A DNA stretch of 64,000 nt from assembly GCF_000244975.1 (NCBI RefSeq), contig NZ_CM001440.1, positions 1,105,538 through 1,169,537 of the forward strand, given 5' to 3'. The translations under genes and the position numbers were made by a program. Below the pieces are notes generated by a model, which saw only the letters and a program-made list of their open reading frames with translations, was not told the DNA's origin and searched no databases. The DNA is from Saccharomonospora cyanea NA-134. Its GTDB lineage: Bacteria; Actinomycetota; Actinomycetes; Mycobacteriales; Pseudonocardiaceae. Shown here piece by piece: positions 26,531 to 36,995 of this stretch. Each line of letters starts with the position of its first letter. Within the stretch, counting starts at the first letter, position 1.

Positions 26531-27384
26531 CCCAACCTTCGATAGACCGACACCGTGAACGACAGTGTCACGCGCGCCGGTTCGGTGACGGCGGCCAGCC
26601 GGTCGCCGAGACCGTCCCGGTGCAGGTGGTGGGCGTTGGGACCCATGAGCACGGCGTTACGTACGTCGTCGGGCGAGAACGTGACGCGGTCGGTGACGTC
26701 GGTGCGCTCGACGAGCGTGAAACCCTCCGCGAGCGCGTTGTCGAGGCGCTCGGACTTGTCGGCGCCGACGTCGAGCAACCCCAGCGACTCGGCGAGTTCG
26801 TCGAGGTGGCCGGGTCCCGGCCCGGCCACGAGCAGCCTGCCTCCCGGGACGAGCACGCGGCGGAACTCGTCCGTGTTGCGGGGTGCGAAGACGTTCAGCA
26901 CCGTCTCGGCCACGGCGGTGCCCACCGGCCACGGTCGCCACAGGTTCCACACCGCCGCTCCCAGCCTCGGGTGGGCGCGGGCTGCCCGTTTCAGCGCCGG
27001 CGCGGACACGTCGAGGGCGAGCCCGGTGGCCTCCGGCAGCGCGTCCAGGACATGGGCGAGGTAGTAGCCCGTGCCCGCACCCGCGTCGACCACCAGCCGT
27101 CCCGTCGCTCGCGCCGCGAGTGTCCTGGCGAGGGGCTCGTAGAAACCGGCGCGCAGGAACGCGACCCGCGCCGCCACCATGTCGGCCGTGTCGGCGGTTC
27201 CCTTCGGGACCTTGGCGTGCAGGAGGTTGACGTAGCCCTGCCGAGCCAGGTCGAACGTGTGCCCGTGCTCGCAGCGCAGCGCCCGTCCGTCCAGCGCCAC
27301 CGCCTCCCCACACACCGAACACCGCAACGCCGCCACGACGGTGGCGGGCGGAGCCGGGGTCGCGGGGGAGGGGTGCTGGCGCAT
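26527..27384 (-). CDS. rlmA: 23S rRNA (guanine-N1)-methyltransferase RlmA-like
   Basis: A 285-residue protein with an N-terminal zinc finger (LRCSVCGEAVALDGRALRCE, then HGHTFD) followed by QGYVNLL and a SAM-binding fold (LVVDAGAGTGYYLAHVL). This matches RlmA(I)/(II), which methylate G745 or G748 of 23S rRNA; in actinobacteria the II type is linked to tylosin resistance, but I cannot tell the subtype. ATG 27384 is the start; upstream open frame lacks similarity. It is divergent from amt. Confidence 0.85.
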   Translation of the reverse strand: MRQHPSPATPAPPATVVAALRCSVCGEAVALDGRALRCEHGHTFDLARQGYVNLLHAKVPKGTADTADMVAARVAFLRAGFYEPLARTLAARATGRLVVDAGAGTGYYLAHVLDALPEATGLALDVSAPALKRAARAHPRLGAAVWNLWRPWPVGTAVAETVLNVFAPRNTDEFRRVLVPGGRLLVAGPGPGHLDELAESLGLLDVGADKSERLDNALAEGFTLVERTDVTDRVTFSPDDVRNAVLMGPNAHHLHRDGLGDRLAAVTEPARVTLSFTVSVYRRLG

Positions 27385-27415
27385 GGGCCTATTCGACCAC
27401 GCCCGAATTCGGCGT

Positions 27416-27431
27416 GAAACGCAGCCGTTAC
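27416..27431. promoter_or_regulatory. Candidate GlnR half-site upstream of amt
   Basis: GAAAC (27416-27420), six bases, and GTTAC (27427-27431) match the GaAAC-n6-GTnAC element of actinobacterial GlnR boxes. It is 109 bp before the amt start, in the 155-bp divergent gap. GlnR activates ammonium-assimilation genes under nitrogen limitation, which fits amt-glnB-glnD. A second half is not evident. The rest of the gap shows nothing else. Confidence 0.45.
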
Positions 27432-27539
27432 GACCGCTGTGGCCGGGTTCACCTCCCCGCAACATCGCGAGCGATCCGCCGCAACACGTCCCTCCGATGC
27501 TCGGACCGGACCGCGGGTTCACGACGGCGAGGAGGCAGT

Positions 27540-29185
<1,646 letters not shown>

Positions 29186-29193
29186 CCGCGGCC

Positions 29194-31554
29194 ATGGCCG
29201 AACCCGGCCTCGTGGAGGTGGCGAACCGCCTGATCGACGTGCGTGGGACGAACGCGGCGGCGGTGCGGTCGATGCTGGTCGAGCTGTACGACTTCTGGCT
29301 CCGCCGCGCCGCCGCGGCGGCAGGCGTGGGCACCGGGGCGACCGGTGTCGCGCTGGCCGCCGTCGGTGGCCTCGGCCGCCGCGAGCTGGTGCCGTTCTCC
29401 GACCTCGATCTGGTGTTGCTTCACGACGGGCATCCGGAGGCGGGCCGGATCGCGGAGGCGGTGTGGTACCCGCTGTGGGACTCCGGCGTCCGAGTCGATC
29501 ACGTGGTTCGAACTCCGGACCAGGCGCTGGAGGTCGCGGCCGGAGATGTGCGCACCGCGATCGGGCTGCTCGATCTCCGTCCTGTCGCGGGGGACGAGGC
29601 GCTCGTCTCGCGGCTGCGGGAGGCTGCGTGGGAGCAGTGGCGCCGGCTCGCTCGGCGCACGGCGCCCGAGCTGCTCACGTCGGCGCGCACCCGGTGGGAA
29701 CGCAGCGGTGAGATCGCGCAGTCCGCGCGACCGGACGTCAAACACGGTCGGGGTGGGCTGCGCGACCTGGCGTTGCTGGACGCCCTCGCGGCGGCACAGC
29801 TCGTCGGCCGTCCCGGCCAGGAGGTGACCTCGGCCCGCGAACTCCTCCTGGACGTGCGTACCGAACTGCGCAGGCTCCTGCGCCGCGCCCGGGACGTGCT
29901 CGATCCGCCCGAGGCGCAGACCGTCGCCGAGCGACTGGGCTTCGACGACCGGTTCTCACTCGCCCGCGCGTTGTCGGGCGGGACGCGGGCCGTCGCGTAC
30001 GCGGTCGACGTCGCGTTCCGAGCCGCCGCGCGACCGCCGAGCACCGGGCGCAGGCCGTTGCGGACACCCCTCGACGACGGTGTGGTGCTGCACGGCTCCG
30101 AGGTCGCCCTCGCCCGTGGTGTGAGACCGGCTCGTGACCCGTTCCTGGTGCTGCGGGTGGCGGCGGCTTCGGCCGTCACGGGTGCTCCTGTCGCCCAGGG
30201 CACCCTCGCGACGTTGGCCGCGGCGGCGCCCGAACCGCGCCCGCCGTGGCCCGCGAGCGCCCGCGACACGCTGCTGCGCCTGCTCGGCGCGGGAGAGGGG
30301 CTCGTCGCGGCGGTCGAGGCGCTCGACCGCTCGGGCCTGTGGGGCAGGCTCCTCCCGGAATGGGGTGCGGTCCGCGACCTGGTTCCGAGGGAGCCCGTGC
30401 ACTCGTGGACGGTCGACGCTCATCTCCTCCGCACGTGTGTGGAGGCGGCCCGGCTCAGCACCTCGGTGTCCCGGCCCGACCTGCTCCTGCTGGCCGCGCT
30501 GTTGCACGACATCGGCAAGGGGCGCGACACCGACCACTCCGAGCTGGGAGCGCGCCTCGCCGAACGGATCGCCGAGCGGATCGGGTTGACAGGGCGGGAC
30601 AGGACGGTGCTGGCGGCGGCGGTGCGCCACCACCTGCTGCTGCCCCACACGGCCCTGCGACGCGACATCGCGGAGCGCGCGACCGTCGAGCGTGTCGTCG
30701 CGACACTCGGTGGTGACGTGGTGCTGCTGGACGTGCTGCACGCGCTGACCGAGGCCGACGCGCGGGCGACGGGCCCGGGGGCGTGGACGTCGTGGCGGGC
30801 CCGGCTGGTGGGCGAGCTGGTGGCCCGCTGCCGGGTCCTGATGCTCGGCGAGGAGCCCACACCGCCGCCGAAGGAGCTCACCGGGGCGCAGCGCGAACTC
30901 GTGGCCGAGGCGATCCGCACGGCCGGGGGCCGCACCCGGGTGGGCACCGGCTCGGGTGACGGTGGCTCGGGTGACGGCGGCGAGGAGTTGCTCACCGTCG
31001 AGTTCGCCGTACCGCCGGGCCGGTCGCTGCTCGTGCCCGCCACGGGAGTGCTGGCGGCGAACTCGTTACGCGTGTTGTCGGCGGTGTTGCGCGAGCATCT
31101 CGGTGGCACCGTGGGCGTGTTCACCGTCTCGCCCGTGTTCGGCAGCCCTCCCGACCAGGGACTGCTGCGCGACCAGTTCGCTCGCGCGGTGGCGGGCAGC
31201 CTTCACCTCGGTGATCGGCTCGCCGAGAAGGAGCGTGCCTACGCCACGCGGAACCAGGCCCCGGAGCGGGCCGACCCCGTGGTCCTGTGGTTCGACGAGG
31301 AGGTCTCGGGCCGCGAGGTCGTACTCGAACTGCGCGCGGTGACCGGGATCGGACTGCTGTACCTGGTCGCGTGCGCGTTCAGGGCGAACGACGTACGGGT
31401 GCGGTGGGCGAGGGTCACCGAACACGGTTCGGGAGTCGTCGCCTCGTTCGCGGTGTCACCCCGCCGGGGAACGCCGGACACCGCATGGCGTGCGAGAGTG
31501 ACCGACGCCGTGCTGAACGCGGCGGATCGGGCCCACACCGACCTCCGCCGGTAG
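29194..31554 (+). CDS. glnD: PII uridylyl-/adenylyltransferase GlnD
   Basis: A 786-residue bifunctional enzyme that modifies PII and removes the modification. The N-terminal nucleotidyltransferase motif GGLGRRELVPFSDLDLVLLH is near residues 51-70, the HD hydrolase region DLLLLAALLHDIGKGRDTDHSE is near 430, and two ACT-like domains follow (residues about 610-690 and 710-785), so domain order is normal though shorter than the 890-residue E. coli protein. In actinobacteria the reaction is probably adenylylation. A Gly/Ser/Asp repeat (GSGDGGSGDGG) links HD and ACT regions. Confidence 0.94.
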   Translation: MAEPGLVEVANRLIDVRGTNAAAVRSMLVELYDFWLRRAAAAAGVGTGATGVALAAVGGLGRRELVPFSDLDLVLLHDGHPEAGRIAEAVWYPLWDSGVRVDHVVRTPDQALEVAAGDVRTAIGLLDLRPVAGDEALVSRLREAAWEQWRRLARRTAPELLTSARTRWERSGEIAQSARPDVKHGRGGLRDLALLDALAAAQLVGRPGQEVTSARELLLDVRTELRRLLRRARDVLDPPEAQTVAERLGFDDRFSLARALSGGTRAVAYAVDVAFRAAARPPSTGRRPLRTPLDDGVVLHGSEVALARGVRPARDPFLVLRVAAASAVTGAPVAQGTLATLAAAAPEPRPPWPASARDTLLRLLGAGEGLVAAVEALDRSGLWGRLLPEWGAVRDLVPREPVHSWTVDAHLLRTCVEAARLSTSVSRPDLLLLAALLHDIGKGRDTDHSELGARLAERIAERIGLTGRDRTVLAAAVRHHLLLPHTALRRDIAERATVERVVATLGGDVVLLDVLHALTEADARATGPGAWTSWRARLVGELVARCRVLMLGEEPTPPPKELTGAQRELVAEAIRTAGGRTRVGTGSGDGGSGDGGEELLTVEFAVPPGRSLLVPATGVLAANSLRVLSAVLREHLGGTVGVFTVSPVFGSPPDQGLLRDQFARAVAGSLHLGDRLAEKERAYATRNQAPERADPVVLWFDEEVSGREVVLELRAVTGIGLLYLVACAFRANDVRVRWARVTEHGSGVVASFAVSPRRGTPDTAWRARVTDAVLNAADRAHTDLRR

Positions 31555-31964
31555 CCGCCGGTTCGCCTTCCGTGCTCCTCCCGTTGCCGGACGGCCGCCG
31601 GAAACGGTGAGGAATGTCCCCCGAGTCGGATTGCGTAGGACTACTCACCGATTACTCGGTGTCTTCACGCTGCCCACGCCGCGACGGGACGGGCAAGCTG
31701 TAGACACCTCGGTGGGGTGCTGAAGGCCGACCCGGGCGGTCGCCAGTTCTGGGGGTCTGGCGAACGTCGCGACGAAAGCCGGACCCGGCGAACGCCCCAC
31801 CGGGCGAGGCTCGTCCGGCCGGAAGGGGGGCGCAGAGGGGGGAGCGCCCGGCCGGGCGGGCCGACCGTCGGGGTGCCGGGGTCGTCTACCCTTGGAAGTC
31901 GCGGTCGGGCCCTGGTACTCGTGGCCCGCACCGGACAACCACGACCTGCTGGAGCGTGCACCTC
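31555..31964. other. Long glnD-ffh intergenic region
   Basis: No gene is visible in this 410-bp gap. It starts with a short hairpin (CACCGA-TTAC-TCGGTG, 31646-31661) that may end the amt-glnB-glnD transcript. From 31824 to 31860 the plus strand has four G-runs (two of six, two of three), a possible G-quadruplex. TACCCT near 31890 could be an ffh promoter -10 element. Confidence 0.4.
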
Positions 31965-33503
31965 GTGTTCGACACACTCTCCGACCGGCTCACGTCGGTC
32001 CTGCAGAACCTGCGCGGCAAGGGCAAGCTCTCCGACGCCGACATCGACGCGAGCGCGCGGGAGATCCGCATCGCGTTGCTGGAGGCGGACGTCGCGCTGC
32101 CCGTGGTCCGGGAGTTCATCAAGCACGTCAAGGAGAGGGCCAAGGGCTCGGAGGTCTCGCAGGCGCTGAACCCGGCCCAGCAGGTCATCAAGATCGTCAA
32201 CGAGGAGCTCATCGCGATCCTCGGTGGCGAGACCCGCAGGCTCAACCTCGCCAAGAACCCGCCCTCGGTGATCATGCTGGCGGGTCTTCAGGGCTCCGGT
32301 AAGACGACGCTGGCGGGCAAGCTCGCGCTGTGGCTGAAGAAGCAGGGGCACGCCCCGCTGCTCGTGGCGTGTGACCTGCAGCGGCCCAACGCCGTGACCC
32401 AGCTCCAGGTCGTCGGGGAGCGCGCGGGCGTCACCACGTTCGCGCCCGAGCCCGGCAACGGCGTGGGCGACCCGGTGGACGTGGCGCGGCGGTCGATCGA
32501 GGAGGCCCGCCGGGCCCAGCACGACGTGGTCATCGTCGACACGGCCGGCCGGCTCGGTGTCGACGAGGAACTCATGCGCCAGGCCGCCGACATCCGCGAC
32601 GCCGTGACGCCCGACGAGACGCTGTTCGTCGTCGACGCCATGATCGGTCAGGACGCGGTGACCACGGCGGAGGCGTTCCGCGACGGGGTGGGCTTCTCCG
32701 GCGTGGTGCTCACGAAGCTCGACGGTGACGCGCGTGGTGGTGCCGCGCTGTCGGTGCGGCACGTCACCGGCGAGCCGATCCTGTTCGCCTCCAACGGCGA
32801 GAAGCTCGAGGACTTCGACGTCTTCCACCCCGACCGGATGGCCAGCCGCATCCTCGGGATGGGCGACATGCTCACCCTGATCGAACAGGCGGAGCAGGCG
32901 TTCGACCAGGAGAAGGCGGAGCAGGCCGCGGCCAAGCTGGGCACCGGTGAGCTCACGCTGGAGGACTTCCTGGAGCAGATGCAGGCCGTGCGGCGTATGG
33001 GTCCCATCGGCAACCTGCTCGGCATGCTGCCCGGCGCGGGGCAGATGAAGGACCAACTCGCGCAGGTCGACGACGCCCATCTCGATCGGCTCCAGGCGAT
33101 CATCCGGGGTATGACCCCCGCCGAGCGGGCCAACCCCAAGATGATCAACGCCTCGCGCAGGCAGCGTATCGCCAGGGGTTCGGGCGTCACGGTGCGCGAC
33201 GTCAACGACTTGGTGAACCGCTTCTTCGAGGCCCGCAAGATGATGCAGCAGATGGCGGGCCGGTTCGGCTTCGGTCCGGGCACGAGCGCGACCAAGAAGC
33301 GCAAGGGCAAGAAGGGCAAGAAGGGCAAGAACAAGGGGCCCACGCAGCCCAAGATGAAGGGCGGGCTTCCCGGTGGCTTTCCCGGCGGGTTCCCGCAGGG
33401 CGGTGGCGGCGGCATGCCCGACCTTTCCCAGCTCGGCGGCGGGTTGAACGAGCTCCCGCCCGGGTTCGACCCGTCGAAGCTGAAGCTGCCGAAGAAGAAG
33501 TAG
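31965..33503 (+). CDS. ffh: Signal recognition particle protein Ffh (SRP54)
   Basis: A 512-residue SRP GTPase that binds signal sequences and SRP RNA. N domain VFDTLSDRLTSVLQNLRGKG; G1 GLQGSGKTTLAGKLA at about 107; DTAGRLGVDEEL; TKLDGDARGG; then the Met-rich M domain (EDFLEQMQAVRRMGPIGNLL, then ARKMMQQMAGRFGF). The last 80 residues are a Lys-rich then Gly/Pro-rich tail (KKRKGKKGKKGKNKG), longer than in E. coli. I chose GTG 31965 because the family starts at FDTLSDRL and GGAG is well spaced from it; GTG 31956 abuts the site. Confidence 0.96.
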   Translation: MFDTLSDRLTSVLQNLRGKGKLSDADIDASAREIRIALLEADVALPVVREFIKHVKERAKGSEVSQALNPAQQVIKIVNEELIAILGGETRRLNLAKNPPSVIMLAGLQGSGKTTLAGKLALWLKKQGHAPLLVACDLQRPNAVTQLQVVGERAGVTTFAPEPGNGVGDPVDVARRSIEEARRAQHDVVIVDTAGRLGVDEELMRQAADIRDAVTPDETLFVVDAMIGQDAVTTAEAFRDGVGFSGVVLTKLDGDARGGAALSVRHVTGEPILFASNGEKLEDFDVFHPDRMASRILGMGDMLTLIEQAEQAFDQEKAEQAAAKLGTGELTLEDFLEQMQAVRRMGPIGNLLGMLPGAGQMKDQLAQVDDAHLDRLQAIIRGMTPAERANPKMINASRRQRIARGSGVTVRDVNDLVNRFFEARKMMQQMAGRFGFGPGTSATKKRKGKKGKKGKNKGPTQPKMKGGLPGGFPGGFPQGGGGGMPDLSQLGGGLNELPPGFDPSKLKLPKKK

Positions 33504-33512
33504 GCCGCGCCC

Positions 33513-34577
33513 ATGTACCACGTTCGCGGGGTCGTGCTTCCCGACGGCGAGGAGCGCGACGTCTGGATCAGTGACGGGCGGATCACCTTCGAGCCGGTCG
33601 ACGGTGCCCGCACGCTCGAAGGGGCGTTCGTGCTCCCCGGTCTGGTGGACGCGCACTGCCATCCCGGTGTCGGACCGGACGGGCCGACCACGCTCGACGA
33701 GGCATGCGCGCAGGCGCTGCGGGACCGGGACGCGGGCACCCTGCTGATCAGGGACTGCGGGCTGCCGATCGACGTGCGCCCGCTCCAGCGTCGCGCCGAC
33801 CTGCCGCGCATCATCCGCAGCGGGCGGCACCTCGCCCTGCCGAAGCGTTACCTCCCCGGATACGCCGTCGAGCTCGCGCATCCCGACGAACTGCCCGCCG
33901 CGGTGGCGGTCCAGGCCGAGGACGGTGACGGCTGGGTCAAGCTCGTCGGCGACTGGATCGACCGGTCGGTGGGTGACCTCGCGCCGCTGTGGCCCGACGA
34001 CGTGCTCGCCGAGGCCGTCCGTGTCGCCCACGAGGCCGGGGCCCGTGTGACGGCGCACGTCTTCGGGGAAGCGGCCCTGCCAGGGCTGATCGAGGCGGGC
34101 ATCGACTGCCTCGAACACGGCACGGGACTGTCCCCCGACCAGCTCACCGAGCTCGCTCGCAGGGGCGTCGCGCTCGTGCCGACGCTCATCAACATCGACA
34201 ACTTCCCCGCCATCGCCGACAGTGCGGGACGCTATCCCACCTACGCCGCCCACATGCGGGCGCTCCACGCGGGCGTCACCGACATGGTGGGCGCCGCTGT
34301 CGACGCCGGTGTGGCGGTCTACGCCGGTTCCGACGCGGGGGGCATGGTGGAGCACGGCAGGCTCGTCGACGAGATCGAGGCACTCCACAAGGCCGGTCTG
34401 GCGAAGGAGCAGGCGCTGGCCTCGGCGTCGTGGGCGGCGAGGGACTGGCTCGGCGCCGACGGGATCACCGAGGGCGCGCCCGCGGACCTGCTCGTGTTCG
34501 ACGCGGACCCGCGTGAGGACCTGTCGGTGCTGCGCAGTCCGCGTCACATCCTCCTGCGGGGAGCTTTGATCGACTGA
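33513..34577 (+). CDS. Metal-dependent amidohydrolase
   Basis: A 354-residue enzyme of the amidohydrolase superfamily (imidazolonepropionase/prolidase-like branch). Metal ligands are visible in order: the HxH of VDAHCHPG, Lys in GWVKLVGDW, His in VTAHVFGE, His in CLEHGTGL, and Asp in YAGSDAGGM. The substrate cannot be predicted. It starts 9 bp after ffh, so it is probably expressed with it. Confidence 0.85.
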   Translation: MYHVRGVVLPDGEERDVWISDGRITFEPVDGARTLEGAFVLPGLVDAHCHPGVGPDGPTTLDEACAQALRDRDAGTLLIRDCGLPIDVRPLQRRADLPRIIRSGRHLALPKRYLPGYAVELAHPDELPAAVAVQAEDGDGWVKLVGDWIDRSVGDLAPLWPDDVLAEAVRVAHEAGARVTAHVFGEAALPGLIEAGIDCLEHGTGLSPDQLTELARRGVALVPTLINIDNFPAIADSAGRYPTYAAHMRALHAGVTDMVGAAVDAGVAVYAGSDAGGMVEHGRLVDEIEALHKAGLAKEQALASASWAARDWLGADGITEGAPADLLVFDADPREDLSVLRSPRHILLRGALID

Positions 34578-34643
34578 CGTCCTGGGCCGTTCCGCCGTAG
34601 TGTTGACCACACAGTGATCGGCGTCCGCGGTCCGGGAGGTGCG

Positions 34644-35363
34644 GTGGAGGACGAGGGGGCGACGTCGGCCCGTGACGGGCTGGTGTTGGGGGCACACTGG
34701 GCTCTGGTCGCCTTCATCGCCTCCCTTGGCGCCTACTACGTACTCTCACTGCTGTTGTCCGGGCTCGCCTTCCACGGGCGGATCGCCCTTTCCGACCTCG
34801 GGCCGCTCATCCTGCTGGCCTTCGTGCCGAACCTCCTGCTGGGCGTGGGGCCGGTCCTCGCCTCGCGCCGGTGGGGCGGGGGAACGCGGGTCGACTTCGG
34901 ACTGCGACCCACCGGCCGCGACCTGCGCGTTGGCCTGGCCTGCGGCGGGTTCTCGCTGCTCGCGGCGTACGTGCTGAACCTGGTGTTGCTCCAGGTCTAC
35001 GGCGACGACCACCTGTCCGACTCCACCACGGAAGTGCTGAGGAGCATGACGTCCGGCCTCGGCTGGCTCGTGTTCGCGGCGCTCGTCGTGGTGGTGGCCG
35101 CGCCCCTGACCGAGGAGTTGCTGTTCCGGGGAGCACTGTGGACCGGCCTGGCGCACCACCGGGTGCCGCCCTGGGTGATCCTCGTACTGACGGCGCTGAT
35201 CTTCGCGCAGGTACACGGGGAGCCGGAGCGCACGCTGGCCCTGCTGGGACAGGGCATCGCCATCGGCATGGCGCGGCTGATCACCGGAAGGGTGAGTGCG
35301 AGCGTCATCGCGCACGCCACCAACAACCTCCCGCCCGCGTTGCTGCTGTTCGGCGGCCCGTGA
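34644..35363 (+). CDS. CPBP-family intramembrane metalloprotease (first of two)
   Basis: A 239-residue membrane protein with about seven helices. The CPBP/Abi motifs are complete: EELLFRG (EExxxR), FAQVHGEP (FxxxH) and IAHATNN. Related proteases process prenylated proteins or bacteriocin-type peptides. I prefer GTG 34644 because GGAGGT lies 4 bases upstream; GTG 34614 would add ten residues. The next gene encodes a second family member. Confidence 0.85.
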   Translation: MEDEGATSARDGLVLGAHWALVAFIASLGAYYVLSLLLSGLAFHGRIALSDLGPLILLAFVPNLLLGVGPVLASRRWGGGTRVDFGLRPTGRDLRVGLACGGFSLLAAYVLNLVLLQVYGDDHLSDSTTEVLRSMTSGLGWLVFAALVVVVAAPLTEELLFRGALWTGLAHHRVPPWVILVLTALIFAQVHGEPERTLALLGQGIAIGMARLITGRVSASVIAHATNNLPPALLLFGGP

Positions 35364-35419
35364 TCGATCCCCGACCCAGTAGGCTCGGTGAGAAGATCAC
35401 GAAAGGCGGAGGGGAACGC

Positions 35420-36232
35420 GTGGGGTCATCGGACTCACAGGACCCGGTGGGCGAGACGGTCGGTGCCGATGCGTCCGGGCCGTCGGATTCCGAGCCGAGC
35501 GAACGACCGGGGTTCCACCGGCCCACCCACCGCTGGGGTTTCGGGGCGTTTCTGCTCGTGGAGGCCGTGCTGCTGGCGACGGCGGCGTTCGTCGGCGCCT
35601 TCCTTCGCGGGGAGACGCCGGAGTCGGTGCCGGTACGCGACGTGCTCATCGGCACGATGACGCCCACGGTGCTCGCCGCGCTGTCCGCGCTGGTCATCAC
35701 CAAGGTCCGGGGCAACGGCCCGCTGGCCGACCTGTGCCTCGCCTGGCGCTGGGACGACGTGAAGATCGGTCTCAAGTTCGGCGCTCTCGGCCTGGTGTGC
35801 ACGGTGGTGGGTGTGCTGGTCTGGACCCGGCTGGTGGGGGAGGACAACGCCACCTCGGCCATCGGCGCGCTGGTGGAGGACAAGCCGATGTCGGTGTCGG
35901 CGGCCGTGACCATGTTCGTCTACCTGTGGCTGCTCGGCCCGATCTGCGAGGAGATCATCTACCGGGGACTGCTGTGGGGAGCGGCCGAACGACTGGGCTG
36001 GGGTTCCGAGCGGTGGGGCCGGTTCGCGGCGTTCGTGTTGTCGACGGCGGTGTTCGCCGTGAGCCACCTCGAACCGCTGCGCACGTCGCTGCTGCTCGTC
36101 ATCGCCATCCCGATCGGGCTGGCCAGGCTGGTCACCGGCAGACTGCTCGGCAGTATCGTCGCCCACCAGATGAACAACTTCCTGCCCGCGCTGGCGATAC
36201 TGCTGACCTCACTCGGCGTCCTCACCGCCTGA
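35420..36232 (+). CDS. CPBP-family intramembrane metalloprotease (second of two)
   Basis: A 270-residue paralog of the preceding gene's product. It has an acidic, Ser/Pro-rich start of about 35 residues, then some seven helices with EEIIYRGLLW, VFAVSHLEP and VAHQMNN. GTG 35420 is preceded by GGAGGGG. The gap to the first copy is 56 bp. Its 3' end overlaps the convergent FadR-type gene by 24 bp (36209-36232). Confidence 0.86.
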   Translation: MGSSDSQDPVGETVGADASGPSDSEPSERPGFHRPTHRWGFGAFLLVEAVLLATAAFVGAFLRGETPESVPVRDVLIGTMTPTVLAALSALVITKVRGNGPLADLCLAWRWDDVKIGLKFGALGLVCTVVGVLVWTRLVGEDNATSAIGALVEDKPMSVSAAVTMFVYLWLLGPICEEIIYRGLLWGAAERLGWGSERWGRFAAFVLSTAVFAVSHLEPLRTSLLLVIAIPIGLARLVTGRLLGSIVAHQMNNFLPALAILLTSLGVLTA

Positions 36233-36985
36233 GCGCTTGTTCTGCGCACCCTCAGCTACCTGCTGCCCACCGCTCGCGGCGGAGAAGGGGCCAGGAACAG
36301 GCTCTGACGCCTGCCGTTGCGCGGCAAGCAGCCGGGCGCGGCTGCGGGTGAGATGCAGCCGCATGGCGGCGCGGGCGTGGTCGGGGTCCGAGCGGGCGAT
36401 CGCGTCGTACACCTCGGCGTGCTCGGCCACGACGTGCGCGAACCCCGCCTCGCCCGACGGCAGACGGTCGCGGTGCATGACGATCAGCGACGGCCCGAAG
36501 GACGTCAGCAGGTCGGAGAAGTAGCGGTTTCCCGTGGCCAGCGCGACGCGCACGTGGAACCGGTGGTCGGCGCGCACGGCCGCGCCGGGGTTGTCGGCAC
36601 GGGACGCGAACTCGTCGAGTGCCCGTTCGAGGTCCGACAGTTGCGTGAGCGAGCGCCGGACGGCGGCGAGGGCGGCGGCCTCGGTCTCCACGGCGATGCG
36701 GAACTCGACGAGGTCCACGACGTCGTCGAGGGTGCGCTCGCCGCCCTCGACGGTGGGGAAGCTGCTGGTGCTGGGCTGGGCGAGCACGAAACTGCCCTTG
36801 CCGTGGCGGGTCTCCACCAGGCCCGCCGCGGCCAGTCGCGAGATCGCCTCCCGCACCACCGTCCTGCTCACCCCGTGGTCGGCGACCAGGCGGGCCTCGG
36901 TCGGCAGCTTCTCGCCCGGACGGATGACACCCTCACGGATACGGGCGGTGAGGTGCTCGACGAGTTCCTGGGTCCGGCTGGCCAC
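36209..36985 (-). CDS. GntR-family (FadR subfamily) regulator of the galactarate branch
   Basis: A 258-residue protein with a GntR winged helix (IREGVIRPGEKLPTEARLVA, then GVSRTVVREAISRLAAAGLV) and an all-helical FCD domain (ADHRFHVRVALATGNRYFSD, then AEHAEVYDAIARSDPDHAR) whose Asp/His residues can bind a metal and a carboxylate. It lies 10 bp downstream of the galactarate dehydratase gene, so it is in the same unit. A matching FadR-type site lies upstream of that unit. Confidence 0.88.
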   Translation of the reverse strand: MASRTQELVEHLTARIREGVIRPGEKLPTEARLVADHGVSRTVVREAISRLAAAGLVETRHGKGSFVLAQPSTSSFPTVEGGERTLDDVVDLVEFRIAVETEAAALAAVRRSLTQLSDLERALDEFASRADNPGAAVRADHRFHVRVALATGNRYFSDLLTSFGPSLIVMHRDRLPSGEAGFAHVVAEHAEVYDAIARSDPDHARAAMRLHLTRSRARLLAAQRQASEPVPGPFSAASGGQQVAEGAQNKRSGGEDAE

Positions 36986-36995
36986 GGGGGAATCC

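Noticed and set aside
31665-34697. A minus-strand open frame of 1010 codons opposite ffh and the amidohydrolase gene
   Set aside because: Low-complexity antisense translation; both plus-strand genes have full family signatures.
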